Assembly: GCF_033947565.1 (NCBI RefSeq)
Contig: NZ_JARPVX010000001.1
Location: 62,001 to 126,000, forward strand
Origin: Lichenihabitans sp033947565
GTDB taxonomy: Bacteria > Pseudomonadota > Alphaproteobacteria > Rhizobiales > Beijerinckiaceae
DNA: 64,000 nt
Direction of reading: 5' to 3'
Part shown: one piece after another, positions 1 through 7,932 of the stretch
Position numbering within the stretch: the stretch's first letter is position 1
How the letters are laid out: each line of letters opens with the position of its first letter
Notes under the pieces: model-generated
The model's database searches: none
What the model was told of the DNA's origin: nothing
The model's input: the letters and a program-made list of their open reading frames with translations, nothing else
Position numbers and translations under genes: made by a program

Positions 1-2
1 CC

Positions 3-3000
3 GGTCAGGTCGCCGGCATGGCCGCGAGCCAGATCGGCGCCCTCAGCACAACGACGCTCAACGCCCTGACGGCCCCCGAAACGGCCGGTTTGACCACCCT
101 TCAGGCGGCCGGCCTGACGCCTCGGCAGATGGCGAACCTGTCCGACCCTGCGCTGGCGGCCCTGACCACATCCGTCATGGCCACCCTGACCAGCGCGCAG
201 GTGCAGGGCCTGACCACGACCCAGCTGACCAACCTGAGCGGCACCGCCTTGGCGGCCATCAACGGGGCCACCTTCTCGACCACCCAGATGGCGTCGCTCG
301 GCAGCATCACGCTGATCACCTTGTCGGCGACGCAGTTCGGCGCCCTGAATTCGACGCTGGTGGGCGCCTTGACGACCACCACCTTGAGTGCGCTCGATGC
401 GGCGACCATCCAGGCCTTGACCATCACCCAGGTGGGCGGCCTTCAAGCGACGCAACTGGCCGGGCTTACCGACACGGTGCTGGCCGAGGTGACGACGACG
501 CAGCTCGCCGTGCTGACGTCGACCCAGATCGCCGGCCTCAACACCACGCAGATCGCGGATCTCGCCACGACGGGGTTGCAGGCCCTCACGGCATCCCGCA
601 TCGCAACCACGCAGATATCCGGGCTGGCGATCGATACGCTGCAAGCCATGACGGCGACGCAGCTCGCAAGCCTGACGGCGACGCAGATCGCCGCCGTCTC
701 CACCACGGTGCTGAACGGTTTCGACACGAGCCATCTCCAGGCCTTCACGACCACTCAGCTGGGCGGCATGACCAGCACCCAGGTGGCGGGGCTGAGCGAC
801 ACGGCCCTGGCGGGATTGAGCACGGTCCAGCTGAACGCCCTGACCGCGGCGCAAGTGTATGGCCTGACGTCCACGCAATTGACCGACATGAGCGCGGCGA
901 CCCTCAACGCCCTCACGGCCACGTCTTTGTCGACCAGCCAGATCGCCTCTTTGAGCGCGACAGCGCTCGGCAATCTTTCCACCACGAACGTCGCCACCCT
1001 GACGGCCACCCAGGTGGCGGCCCTGAGCACCACCGGGATCGGCGAGCTCGGACTCGATCAGGTGGCGGTGCTGACCCCCACCCAGATGGCGGCGCTGACC
1101 AGCACGGAAACCTCCGCCCTGACGTCGAGCCAGATCGCCACGCTGAGCACGAGGCAGCTGCGGGCGCTGACCCGAACAGGAAGCAGCGGCCTGACCGACA
1201 CCCAGGTGGCGGCCCTCAGCACCGCCCAGGCGCAAAGCCTGACGGTGACGCAGATGAACGGTCTGTCCACCACCGGGGCGAGCGGCTTGACCGCAACGGT
1301 GCTGGACGCGCTGACCAGCACGCAGGTGGCGGCGCTTTCGGCCGCCGGCGCTTCAGGCTTGACCGGCACGCAGATCGCCGGCCTGTCGGCCACCCAGATC
1401 TCCTGGATCGGCACCACCGGCGTCAGCGGCTTCGCCACCACGGCCGTGACGGCCTTCAACACCACGCAACTTCAGGGCCTGACGACCCAGCAGGTCGCGT
1501 CTCTCAACACCACGGCGGTCGGGTCCCTCACGTCGGACGAGATGGCGGCGCTGACGCCCACGCAGATCGCTGCCCTCACGACCACGCAGGTCAGAACCCT
1601 TGTCGACACGCAGGTGTCGGAGCTGTCGGCGGCGCAACTGCAGGCCTTGTCGCGGGTGCAGGTCGCGGCCTTGTCGACCACCGGCATCGGCGGCCTCGAC
1701 ACGGGTCAGCTCGGCGCTTTGGCGACAACCCAGATCAATGCCCTGACCTCCACCGAAACCGCGTCCCTGGCCGACAGCCAGATCGTGGCGCTCACGGCCA
1801 CCCAGGTGGCGGCCCTGAGCACATCGGGGATCAGCGGCCTGACGGCATCGCTGGTGGCCGACCTGAGCCTCGCGCAACTCGCCGCCCTCCAGACCGCACA
1901 GATGGCCAAGCTGACGTCGAGCGCCCTTGGCGGGCTCGCGTCGTCGCAAGTAGCGGCCCTGACAGCGACGCAGCTAAACGCCCTGGTGACCTCCCAGGTG
2001 GCGGCCCTGTCGGCCACCCAGGTTGCAGCGCTGACGGGTGCGCAGCTCGGCGCGCTGACCACCCAGCAGGTGGCGGCGCTGTCGACCGCCGGCATCACGG
2101 GCCTGACCACCATCGCCGTAACGCAGCTCGGCGCCGCCCAGATCGCTGCCCTCACGTCGACCGAAGTGACCGCGATGGCGGTCACCCAGATCGCGGCGCT
2201 GAGCGCGACACAGATCACCGCCATGACCCGCTCGGCCTTGTCTGGCCTCACTGCGACCCAGGTGGCGGCGTTTTCTACGCAGCAGGTGTCGGCGATCGCC
2301 GCCACTCAGATCACCGCCCTGACCGCGACCGCCGTGCAGGGCCTGACCTCGACGGAGCTCGCAGCCTTGTCGACGGCGCAGCTCGACGCGCTGCGAACCA
2401 CCCAGGTGGCGGCCCTGGCGAGCACGCAGGTCAACGCCCTCGGCACCACCCAACTGGCGGCCTTCTACCAAAGCCAGATCGGCGCCCTGTCGACGACCGG
2501 GCTCGCGGGGCTGACCAGCACCGACCTCGCGGCGCTGGCCCAGACGCAGCTCGCGGCCTTGAGCGCGACCCAGGTGAGGGCGCTGGTGGACACGCAGGTC
2601 GCGGCCTTGACCACGACCCAGATCGCCCAGCTGGCAACCACGCAAGTCGCGGCGCTCTCGACCACCGGCTTCAGCGGTCTGACCGTGACGCAGGTGGCGG
2701 CGCTTGGCAGCACCCAATTGGCGGCCCTGACCACCACCGACGGCGCCACCTTGTCGGCCACCCAGATCGCGGCAATGACGGCTGGCCAGGCCGCGGCCTT
2801 GAGCACGCGCGCGGTCAGCGGATTTGCCACCACCGCCATGGCGGCGCTTTCGACCGCGCAATTGAACGCGCTGACGACCTGGCAGATCGCGGCGCTGTCG
2901 ACGACCGCCATGGCGTCGCTCACCGGCGATGAGGTCGGCAGCCTGACGGCGGTTCAGATCGCCGCCATGACGACGACGCAGGTGAAGGCGCTGGTCGATA

Positions 3001-6000
3001 CCCAGGTGGCCAGCCTGAGCCTGACCCAGATCGGGCAGCTTTCGGCCCAGCAGGTCGGGGCGCTCTCGACCACCGGTGTGAGCGGGCTTGCCACCACGCA
3101 GGTGGCGGCCTTGACCACGACCCAGGTGACGGCGCTGACCACCACGGAGGCGGCCGCTCTGGCCGACACACAGATCGAAGCGATGAGCGCCACCCAGGTG
3201 GCGGCGTTCTCGACCTCCGGCATTTCCGGATTGACGGCCAACCTCGTGTCCGACCTGACGACCGCCCAGCTGGCGGCCCTGGCCACCACCCAGGTGGCCC
3301 GGCTTTCGGCCGCGGGCATCACCGGCCTGACTGCCACCCAGGTGTCGGGCCTCAGCCTGACACAGCTGAGCGCCTTGACGACCACCCAGGTCGGCGCCCT
3401 CAATGCCACGCAAGTGGCGTCGTTGACGGGCACACAGGTGGGTTCGCTGACTGCGGCGCAATTCGCCGCCCTGTCGGTCACGGGCGTCGGCGGCTTCGCG
3501 TCCACCAGCATTGCGGCGCTCACCACCACGCAGATCGCGCAACTGACCGCGACGGAGCTCGGCGGCTTCGCCGACACGCAGATTCAGGCGCTGTCGACAA
3601 GCCAGATCCCCTTCCTGACCCAGACGGCTGTGGTGGGCCTGAGCCAGACCCAGGTGGCGGCGTTGTCGACGGCGCAATTGGCTGCCCTGACCACCACCGA
3701 GATGGCGGCCTTGTCGACGGCCGGCCTGACCGGACTGACTTCGACCGACATCGCCCAGTTGAGCGCGGCGCAATTGGCGGCCCTGCGCACCACCCAGCTG
3801 GCGGCGCTGTTGGCCACCCAGGTGGCGGCGCTCGGCACGAGCCAGCTGGTCGGGCTGCTCGGCACCCAGGTGGCGGCCTTGTCGGCAACCGGCATCGGTG
3901 GTTTGACGAGCGCCCAACTGGCGGCCCTCGCCACCACGCAGGTCGCGGTCTTGACCGCGACTCAGGTCGGCGCCCTGGTGGACACCCAGGTGGCGGCGTT
4001 GACGACCGGCCAGATCGGTTCCTTGTCGACCGGCCAGATCGCCGCCTTGTCGACCACCGGCGTCACGGGGCTCACCGCCACCGAGGTGGCGGCGCTCACC
4101 ACCACCCAGATCGGCGCCTTGACGGCCTCCGAAGCGGCCGTGCTGAGCCAGACCCAACTCGCGGCCCTGAGCACCACCCAGCTGTCGGCGCTCAGCACCA
4201 CGGCCACGGGGGCGTTGACCGCCACCGAGCTCAGCCAGTTGACGACGCTGCAGCTCGCGGCGCTGACCACCCGACAGGCCACGGCCTTGTCGACCACAGG
4301 GCTGACGGGCTTGACCACCTCCGAGATGACGGCGCTGACGACGAGCCAGGTGGCGGCGCTCACCACGGCCCAGATCGGTGCCTTCACGGACACGCAGATC
4401 GGCAGCCTGACGGCAGCACAGCTGGCGCAATTGTCGACCCAACAGGTGGCCGCCTTGTCGGTCACCGGGCTGAGCGGCCTGACGGTCGCGCAGATCACCG
4501 CCTTGAGCACCACCCAGGTTTCGGCCTTCACGCTCAGCGAGGCGGCGGCCCTGGCCGGCACGCAATTGGCGGCGCTGACGGCCTTTCAGCTCGCGGCTCT
4601 CAGCACGGCGGGCATCGCCGGCCTCACCGCGACCGCGGTGGCGCAGTTGAACACCACCCAGATGGCGAGCCTCACAACCACGCAGATCGCGCACCTGTCG
4701 GCCACCGGCATGACGGGCCTTACCTCGACCGAACTTGCGGGTCTCACCCTCGTGCAGATCGCCGCTCTCGTTACGGCCCAGATCGCGGCCTTGACCGACA
4801 CCCAGATCGCCGCCCTGACAACCGCTCAGGTGGCGGGGCTGGCCGATTCCCAGGTCGCAGCCCTTTCGATCACGGGCTTGAGCGGGTTGACGGCGGCCGA
4901 AATGGCGGCCCTGACCGCAACCCAGATCGGCAACCTGACCACCACGGAGATCGGCGCTCTCGCCGACACCCAGGTGGCATCGCTGACCGCCACGCAATTG
5001 CAAGCCTTGAGCCGCACCGCCGCAGCGGGGCTCAACCAGACCCAGGCCGCGGCCCTGACGGTGACGCAGCTGGCGGCCCTGAGCACCACCCAGGTGGCGG
5101 CCCTGTCGAGCGCCGCCATGGGCGGGCTGACCGTGACCGAGCTTGCAACCTTGAACGCCACCCAGCTTGGCGCCTTGCGGGCCACCCAGCTGGCAGCGCT
5201 GGTGGACACCCAGGTGGCGGCCTTCACGACGACCCAGATGGCCCGCCTGACCGGCACCCAGATGGCGGGCCTGTCGTCCACCGGACTCGAAGGTCTGTCG
5301 GCCGCCGATATTGCGGTCCTGACCACCACCCAGGTGTCCGCCCTGGCGGCGACGCAGATCGCAGCCTTGGCCGACACGCAGTTGACGGCGCTCAGCACGG
5401 CGCAGCTCGCGGCCTTGTCGGCGACGCAGATCGGCGCCATCGCGCCCACGGCGATTGACGGGCTGACCATCACGGCGATCGCAGCCCTCAGCACCACGCA
5501 GGTGCGCGGCCTGACCGCGACGCTCGTGGGGGCGCTCGACACCACGGCGATCGCGGCCTTCACGGCGACCCAGATCGCCGCCATGAACGCGGCGGAGCTG
5601 GGCGGCCTCATCACCACCCAGGCGGCGGCCTTGAGCACTGCGCAGATCGCGGCCTTGGCCGTGACCCAGATCGCCGCGCTGACCACGGCGGCCATCGGCG
5701 GCTTCACGACGACGGAGCTGGCGGCGCTCACCACCACGCAGGTGCAGGCCCTTACGGCGACGCAGATGTCGGGCTTGTCCGACCTGCAGATCGTCGGGCT
5801 GGCCGCCACCCAGTTTGCCGCCCTGTCGTCGACCCAGATTTCCGGGCTGTCCACCACCGCAATCGCGGCGATGACCACCACCGAGGCGACGGGCCTGACG
5901 ACACTGCAGATCCGCGGCCTGACGCCGACCCAGGTCGGGGCCTTCTCGGGAGCCGTGGTGTCCGGCCTGACCACCGCGCAATTGTCCGGCTTCACGACGA

Positions 6001-7907
6001 GCGGCATCGCGGGGCTGACCCAGACGCAGGCTGCGGCCCTGACGGATACGCAATTCGACGCCCTGACCCGCACCCAACTGTCGGCACTGTCGACAGGGGC
6101 GGTCGCCGGCCTGTCGACGACCCAGATCGTCGACCTGACCACGACCCAGCTCGCCGCCTTCAGCGCGACGCAGATCGGCGCCCTGTCGACCGTCCAGCTC
6201 GACAGCTTCACGACGAGCGGGATCGCGGCCCTGACCGGCAGCCAGGCTGCGGGCCTGACCATGACCCAGGTGGCGGATCTGACGGCCGATCAGGTGGCGG
6301 CCCTGACGACAACGACGATTCGCGCCCTCGGGACGACCGCGATCGGCGGCATGACCTCGACCGAGATCGGCATCCTCACCGCCACACAGCTCGGCGCCAT
6401 CACGGCCACCCAGATGGCGGCCCTGTCGACCACGGCCTTGAGCGGGCTGACCGTCACCGAACTGGCGGCCCTGACCTCGACCCAGTTCACCAGTCTGTCG
6501 GCCACCGGCTTTGCGGCCCTGACCGCCACCCAGATCGGCAGCCTCACCACCACCCTGGTCAGCCTGCTGACCGCCACCGAGGTGGCCGGCCTGACCGCGA
6601 CCCAGTTGGCGGCCATGACGGGGACGCAGCTCGCGGCCATGAACCAGACCCAGATCGGCGCCCTGGCGGGAACCGGCCTCAGCGGCCTGACCCCGACCCA
6701 GCTCGCCGGCCTGACGCCGTCCCAGTTCGGCGCTCTGACGACGACGCAGCTGGCCGGGATGACCACTACGACCTTGACGGGCCTGAGCCTGGCCGAGATC
6801 GGCGCCCTGACGACCACCCAGCTGCAAGGCTTCACGGCCACGCAGATTGGCGCTCTCAGTGCGACGCAATTCGAGGCTCTGACAACAACGCAGCTCGGCC
6901 TGTTGACCACGACCGAGATGAGCGGCTTCACCTCGACCGCGGTAGCCTCCTTGTCGGACGACGACATCGCGGCCCTGAGCGCCAACCAGATCGGCGGCCT
7001 GACCTCGACCGCAATCGCGGGCCTGACGGCCACGCAGTTCAACGACATGACCTCCACCCAGGTGGCCGCCCTGACGTCCAGCCAGATACCCGGGTTGACC
7101 AGCACGCTCGTTTCAGCCCTGACCACCACCCAGATCGGCAACCTCAGCGCCACGCAATTCAGCAGTTTGTCGACGACGGCCATCGCGGCGCTGACGGCGA
7201 CGCAATTCGCCAGCCTGAACACCACCCAGATCGGGCTGTTGTCGGTGTCAGAGATGGGTGGGCTGACCGCAACCGAGCTGGCCGCGATGACCACCACCCA
7301 GTTCGCGGCCCTGACGCCGACACAGATCAGCGGCCTTTCGACTCTCGGCATCGCGGGCTTGACCGCCTCCGAGATCACGGGCCTGACGTCGACGCAATTC
7401 GGCGGCCTGATGAGCTCGCAACTGATGAGCCTGACAAGCGGCGAGGTGGTGGCCCTCAGCACCACGCAAATCGCGGCCCTGACCACGACCCAGATGACCG
7501 GCCTCGCCCGCGATCAGTTGCGTGCCCTGTCGTCCGACCAGCTGAATGCCATGTCGACCACGCAGATCGCCTCGCTCGGCACGAGCCAGATGGTCAACCT
7601 GACCACGATGGAACTCGGGGGATTGAGCACCACCTTGTTCGGCGCCCTTTCGGCAACGCAGATCGGCGGGCTGTCGGCGGCGCAACTCAGCGGCCTGTCC
7701 GGCAGCACGCTGGCGGAACTCACGGGCGCGCAGTTCAGCGGCGTGACCACCACGACGGTGTCGCAGTTGACTACGACGATGCTGGCCGGACTGACAACAA
7801 CGGAACTGTCGATGTTCAACGGTGTCCAGGCCGCCGCCTTGACCACCACGCAACGTGCCGCGCTCTCGGACGCCCAGCGCAGCGCCCTCAACGATGCCGC
7901 CTCCTGA
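3..7907 (+). CDS. Giant octapeptide-repeat protein (5' end outside window)
   Basis: The reading frame is already open at base 3 and the repeats run straight through the first in-frame ATG at 18, so the true start lies upstream. 2,634 residues are visible. Nearly all are tandem copies of an eight-residue unit, L-[TS]-x-T-Q-[VIL]-A-[AG] (about 329 copies). The composition is almost only L, T, S, A, Q, V, I and G; charged residues are scarce and I noticed no cysteine. The last residues (LSDAQRSALNDAAS) are slightly more polar, with no membrane anchor, sorting signal or autotransporter barrel at the C-terminus. Any export signal must therefore be in the missing N-terminus. Downstream lie an O-GlcNAc transferase and a sulfotransferase, so the many Thr/Ser residues are plausible modification sites. 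The protein is probably a surface fibre or adhesin-like protein, but no known family is recognised and this role is inferred from composition and context only. Confidence 0.85.
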   Translation, partial: GQVAGMAASQIGALSTTTLNALTAPETAGLTTLQAAGLTPRQMANLSDPALAALTTSVMATLTSAQVQGLTTTQLTNLSGTALAAINGATFSTTQMASLGSITLITLSATQFGALNSTLVGALTTTTLSALDAATIQALTITQVGGLQATQLAGLTDTVLAEVTTTQLAVLTSTQIAGLNTTQIADLATTGLQALTASRIATTQISGLAIDTLQAMTATQLASLTATQIAAVSTTVLNGFDTSHLQAFTTTQLGGMTSTQVAGLSDTALAGLSTVQLNALTAAQVYGLTSTQLTDMSAATLNALTATSLSTSQIASLSATALGNLSTTNVATLTATQVAALSTTGIGELGLDQVAVLTPTQMAALTSTETSALTSSQIATLSTRQLRALTRTGSSGLTDTQVAALSTAQAQSLTVTQMNGLSTTGASGLTATVLDALTSTQVAALSAAGASGLTGTQIAGLSATQISWIGTTGVSGFATTAVTAFNTTQLQGLTTQQVASLNTTAVGSLTSDEMAALTPTQIAALTTTQVRTLVDTQVSELSAAQLQALSRVQVAALSTTGIGGLDTGQLGALATTQINALTSTETASLADSQIVALTATQVAALSTSGISGLTASLVADLSLAQLAALQTAQMAKLTSSALGGLASSQVAALTATQLNALVTSQVAALSATQVAALTGAQLGALTTQQVAALSTAGITGLTTIAVTQLGAAQIAALTSTEVTAMAVTQIAALSATQITAMTRSALSGLTATQVAAFSTQQVSAIAATQITALTATAVQGLTSTELAALSTAQLDALRTTQVAALASTQVNALGTTQLAAFYQSQIGALSTTGLAGLTSTDLAALAQTQLAALSATQVRALVDTQVAALTTTQIAQLATTQVAALSTTGFSGLTVTQVAALGSTQLAALTTTDGATLSATQIAAMTAGQAAALSTRAVSGFATTAMAALSTAQLNALTTWQIAALSTTAMASLTGDEVGSLTAVQIAAMTTTQVKALVDTQVASLSLTQIGQLSAQQVGALSTTGVSGLATTQVAALTTTQVTALTTTEAAALADTQIEAMSATQVAAFSTSGISGLTANLVSDLTTAQLAALATTQVARLSAAGITGLTATQVSGLSLTQLSALTTTQVGALNATQVASLTGTQVGSLTAAQFAALSVTGVGGFASTSIAALTTTQIAQLTATELGGFADTQIQALSTSQIPFLTQTAVVGLSQTQVAALSTAQLAALTTTEMAALSTAGLTGLTSTDIAQLSAAQLAALRTTQLAALLATQVAALGTSQLVGLLGTQVAALSATGIGGLTSAQLAALATTQVAVLTATQVGALVDTQVAALTTGQIGSLSTGQIAALSTTGVTGLTATEVAALTTTQIGALTASEAAVLSQTQLAALSTTQLSALSTTATGALTATELSQLTTLQLAALTTRQATALSTTGLTGLTTSEMTALTTSQVAALTTAQIGAFTDTQIGSLTAAQLAQLSTQQVAALSVTGLSGLTVAQITALSTTQVSAFTLSEAAALAGTQLAALTAFQLAALSTAGIAGLTATAVAQLNTTQMASLTTTQIAHLSATGMTGLTSTELAGLTLVQIAALVTAQIAALTDTQIAALTTAQVAGLADSQVAALSITGLSGLTAAEMAALTATQIGNLTTTEIGALADTQVASLTATQLQALSRTAAAGLNQTQAAALTVTQLAALSTTQVAALSSAAMGGLTVTELATLNATQLGALRATQLAALVDTQVAAFTTTQMARLTGTQMAGLSSTGLEGLSAADIAVLTTTQVSALAATQIAALADTQLTALSTAQLAALSATQIGAIAPTAIDGLTITAIAALSTTQVRGLTATLVGALDTTAIAAFTATQIAAMNAAELGGLITTQAAALSTAQIAALAVTQIAALTTAAIGGFTTTELAALTTTQVQALTATQMSGLSDLQIVGLAATQFAALSSTQISGLSTTAIAAMTTTEATGLTTLQIRGLTPTQVGAFSGAVVSGLTTAQLSGFTTSGIAGLTQTQAAALTDTQFDALTRTQLSALSTGAVAGLSTTQIVDLTTTQLAAFSATQIGALSTVQLDSFTTSGIAALTGSQAAGLTMTQVADLTADQVAALTTTTIRALGTTAIGGMTSTEIGILTATQLGAITATQMAALSTTALSGLTVTELAALTSTQFTSLSATGFAALTATQIGSLTTTLVSLLTATEVAGLTATQLAAMTGTQLAAMNQTQIGALAGTGLSGLTPTQLAGLTPSQFGALTTTQLAGMTTTTLTGLSLAEIGALTTTQLQGFTATQIGALSATQFEALTTTQLGLLTTTEMSGFTSTAVASLSDDDIAALSANQIGGLTSTAIAGLTATQFNDMTSTQVAALTSSQIPGLTSTLVSALTTTQIGNLSATQFSSLSTTAIAALTATQFASLNTTQIGLLSVSEMGGLTATELAAMTTTQFAALTPTQISGLSTLGIAGLTASEITGLTSTQFGGLMSSQLMSLTSGEVVALSTTQIAALTTTQMTGLARDQLRALSSDQLNAMSTTQIASLGTSQMVNLTTMELGGLSTTLFGALSATQIGGLSAAQLSGLSGSTLAELTGAQFSGVTTTTVSQLTTTMLAGLTTTELSMFNGVQAAALTTTQRAALSDAQRSALNDAAS
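60..950 (+). repeat. 327-bp higher-order repeat within the octad array
   Basis: Three 13-residue irregular units break the octad phase at 258-296 (INGATFSTTQMAS), 585-623 (LTASRIATTQISG) and 912-950 (LTATSLSTSQIAS). They are exactly 327 bp apart, and each pair is separated by exactly 12 octads. The intervening octads match position by position, for example LDAATIQA with FDTSHLQA, LTITQVGG with FTTTQLGG and LTDTVLAE with LSDTALAG. The octads before 258 also match the tail of the next unit. The unit is therefore 109 residues long, about 2.7 copies are visible, and the series probably continues upstream of the window. Confidence 0.8.
1191..5790 (+). repeat. 1,392-bp higher-order repeat (58 octads, 464 residues)
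   Basis: Marker octads with D or a related residue at position 3 recur at exact 1,392-bp spacing. One series is 1191 LTDTQVAA, 2583 LVDTQVAA, 3975 LVDTQVAA, 5367 LADTQLTA. A second is 1599 LVDTQVSE, 2991 LVDTQVAS, 4383 FTDTQIGS, 5775 LSDLQIVG. Others are 2175/3567/4959 and 2415/3807/5199. Neighbouring octads align too: the unit after 1599 and the unit after 2991 share LSTTGxxG, a glutamate octad, LADxQI, xSTSGISG and LTAxLVxD in the same order. About 3.3 copies are visible without loss of phase. Confidence 0.8.
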
Positions 7908-7932
7908 GGCCAGCCCGGTTCGGAACGACGCC

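Larger units (their letters stand above)
3..7870 (+). repeat. 24-bp tandem array encoding octads
   Basis: A 24-bp unit is repeated in tandem for almost 8 kb. Typical units read CTG-ACC-ACC-ACC-CAG-GTG-GCG-GCC with many third-position changes. Octad phase is kept over long stretches: leucine codons fall at 951, 1023, 1191, 1599, 2583, 2991, 3975, 4383, 5367 and 5775, all spaced by multiples of 24. Codons vary more than residues, which suggests selection on the protein and not a very recent DNA expansion. Confidence 0.9.

Noticed and set aside
4826..6262. Second minus-strand frame (478 codons, V/A/C-rich) in the octad array
   Set aside because: Same cause as above, in another frame; no domain or start signal.
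1974..6869. Very long minus-strand open frame (1,631 codons, R/G/Q-rich) opposite the giant gene
   Set aside because: The 24-bp repeat is a multiple of 3, so a frame without a stop in one unit stays open through the array. It is a shadow of the repeat; its composition is unlike a real protein.
3..7870. Could the 24-bp array be a CRISPR or non-coding satellite?
   Set aside because: Units are directly tandem without spacers and keep one open frame with conserved residues and variable third bases, so it is coding sequence.
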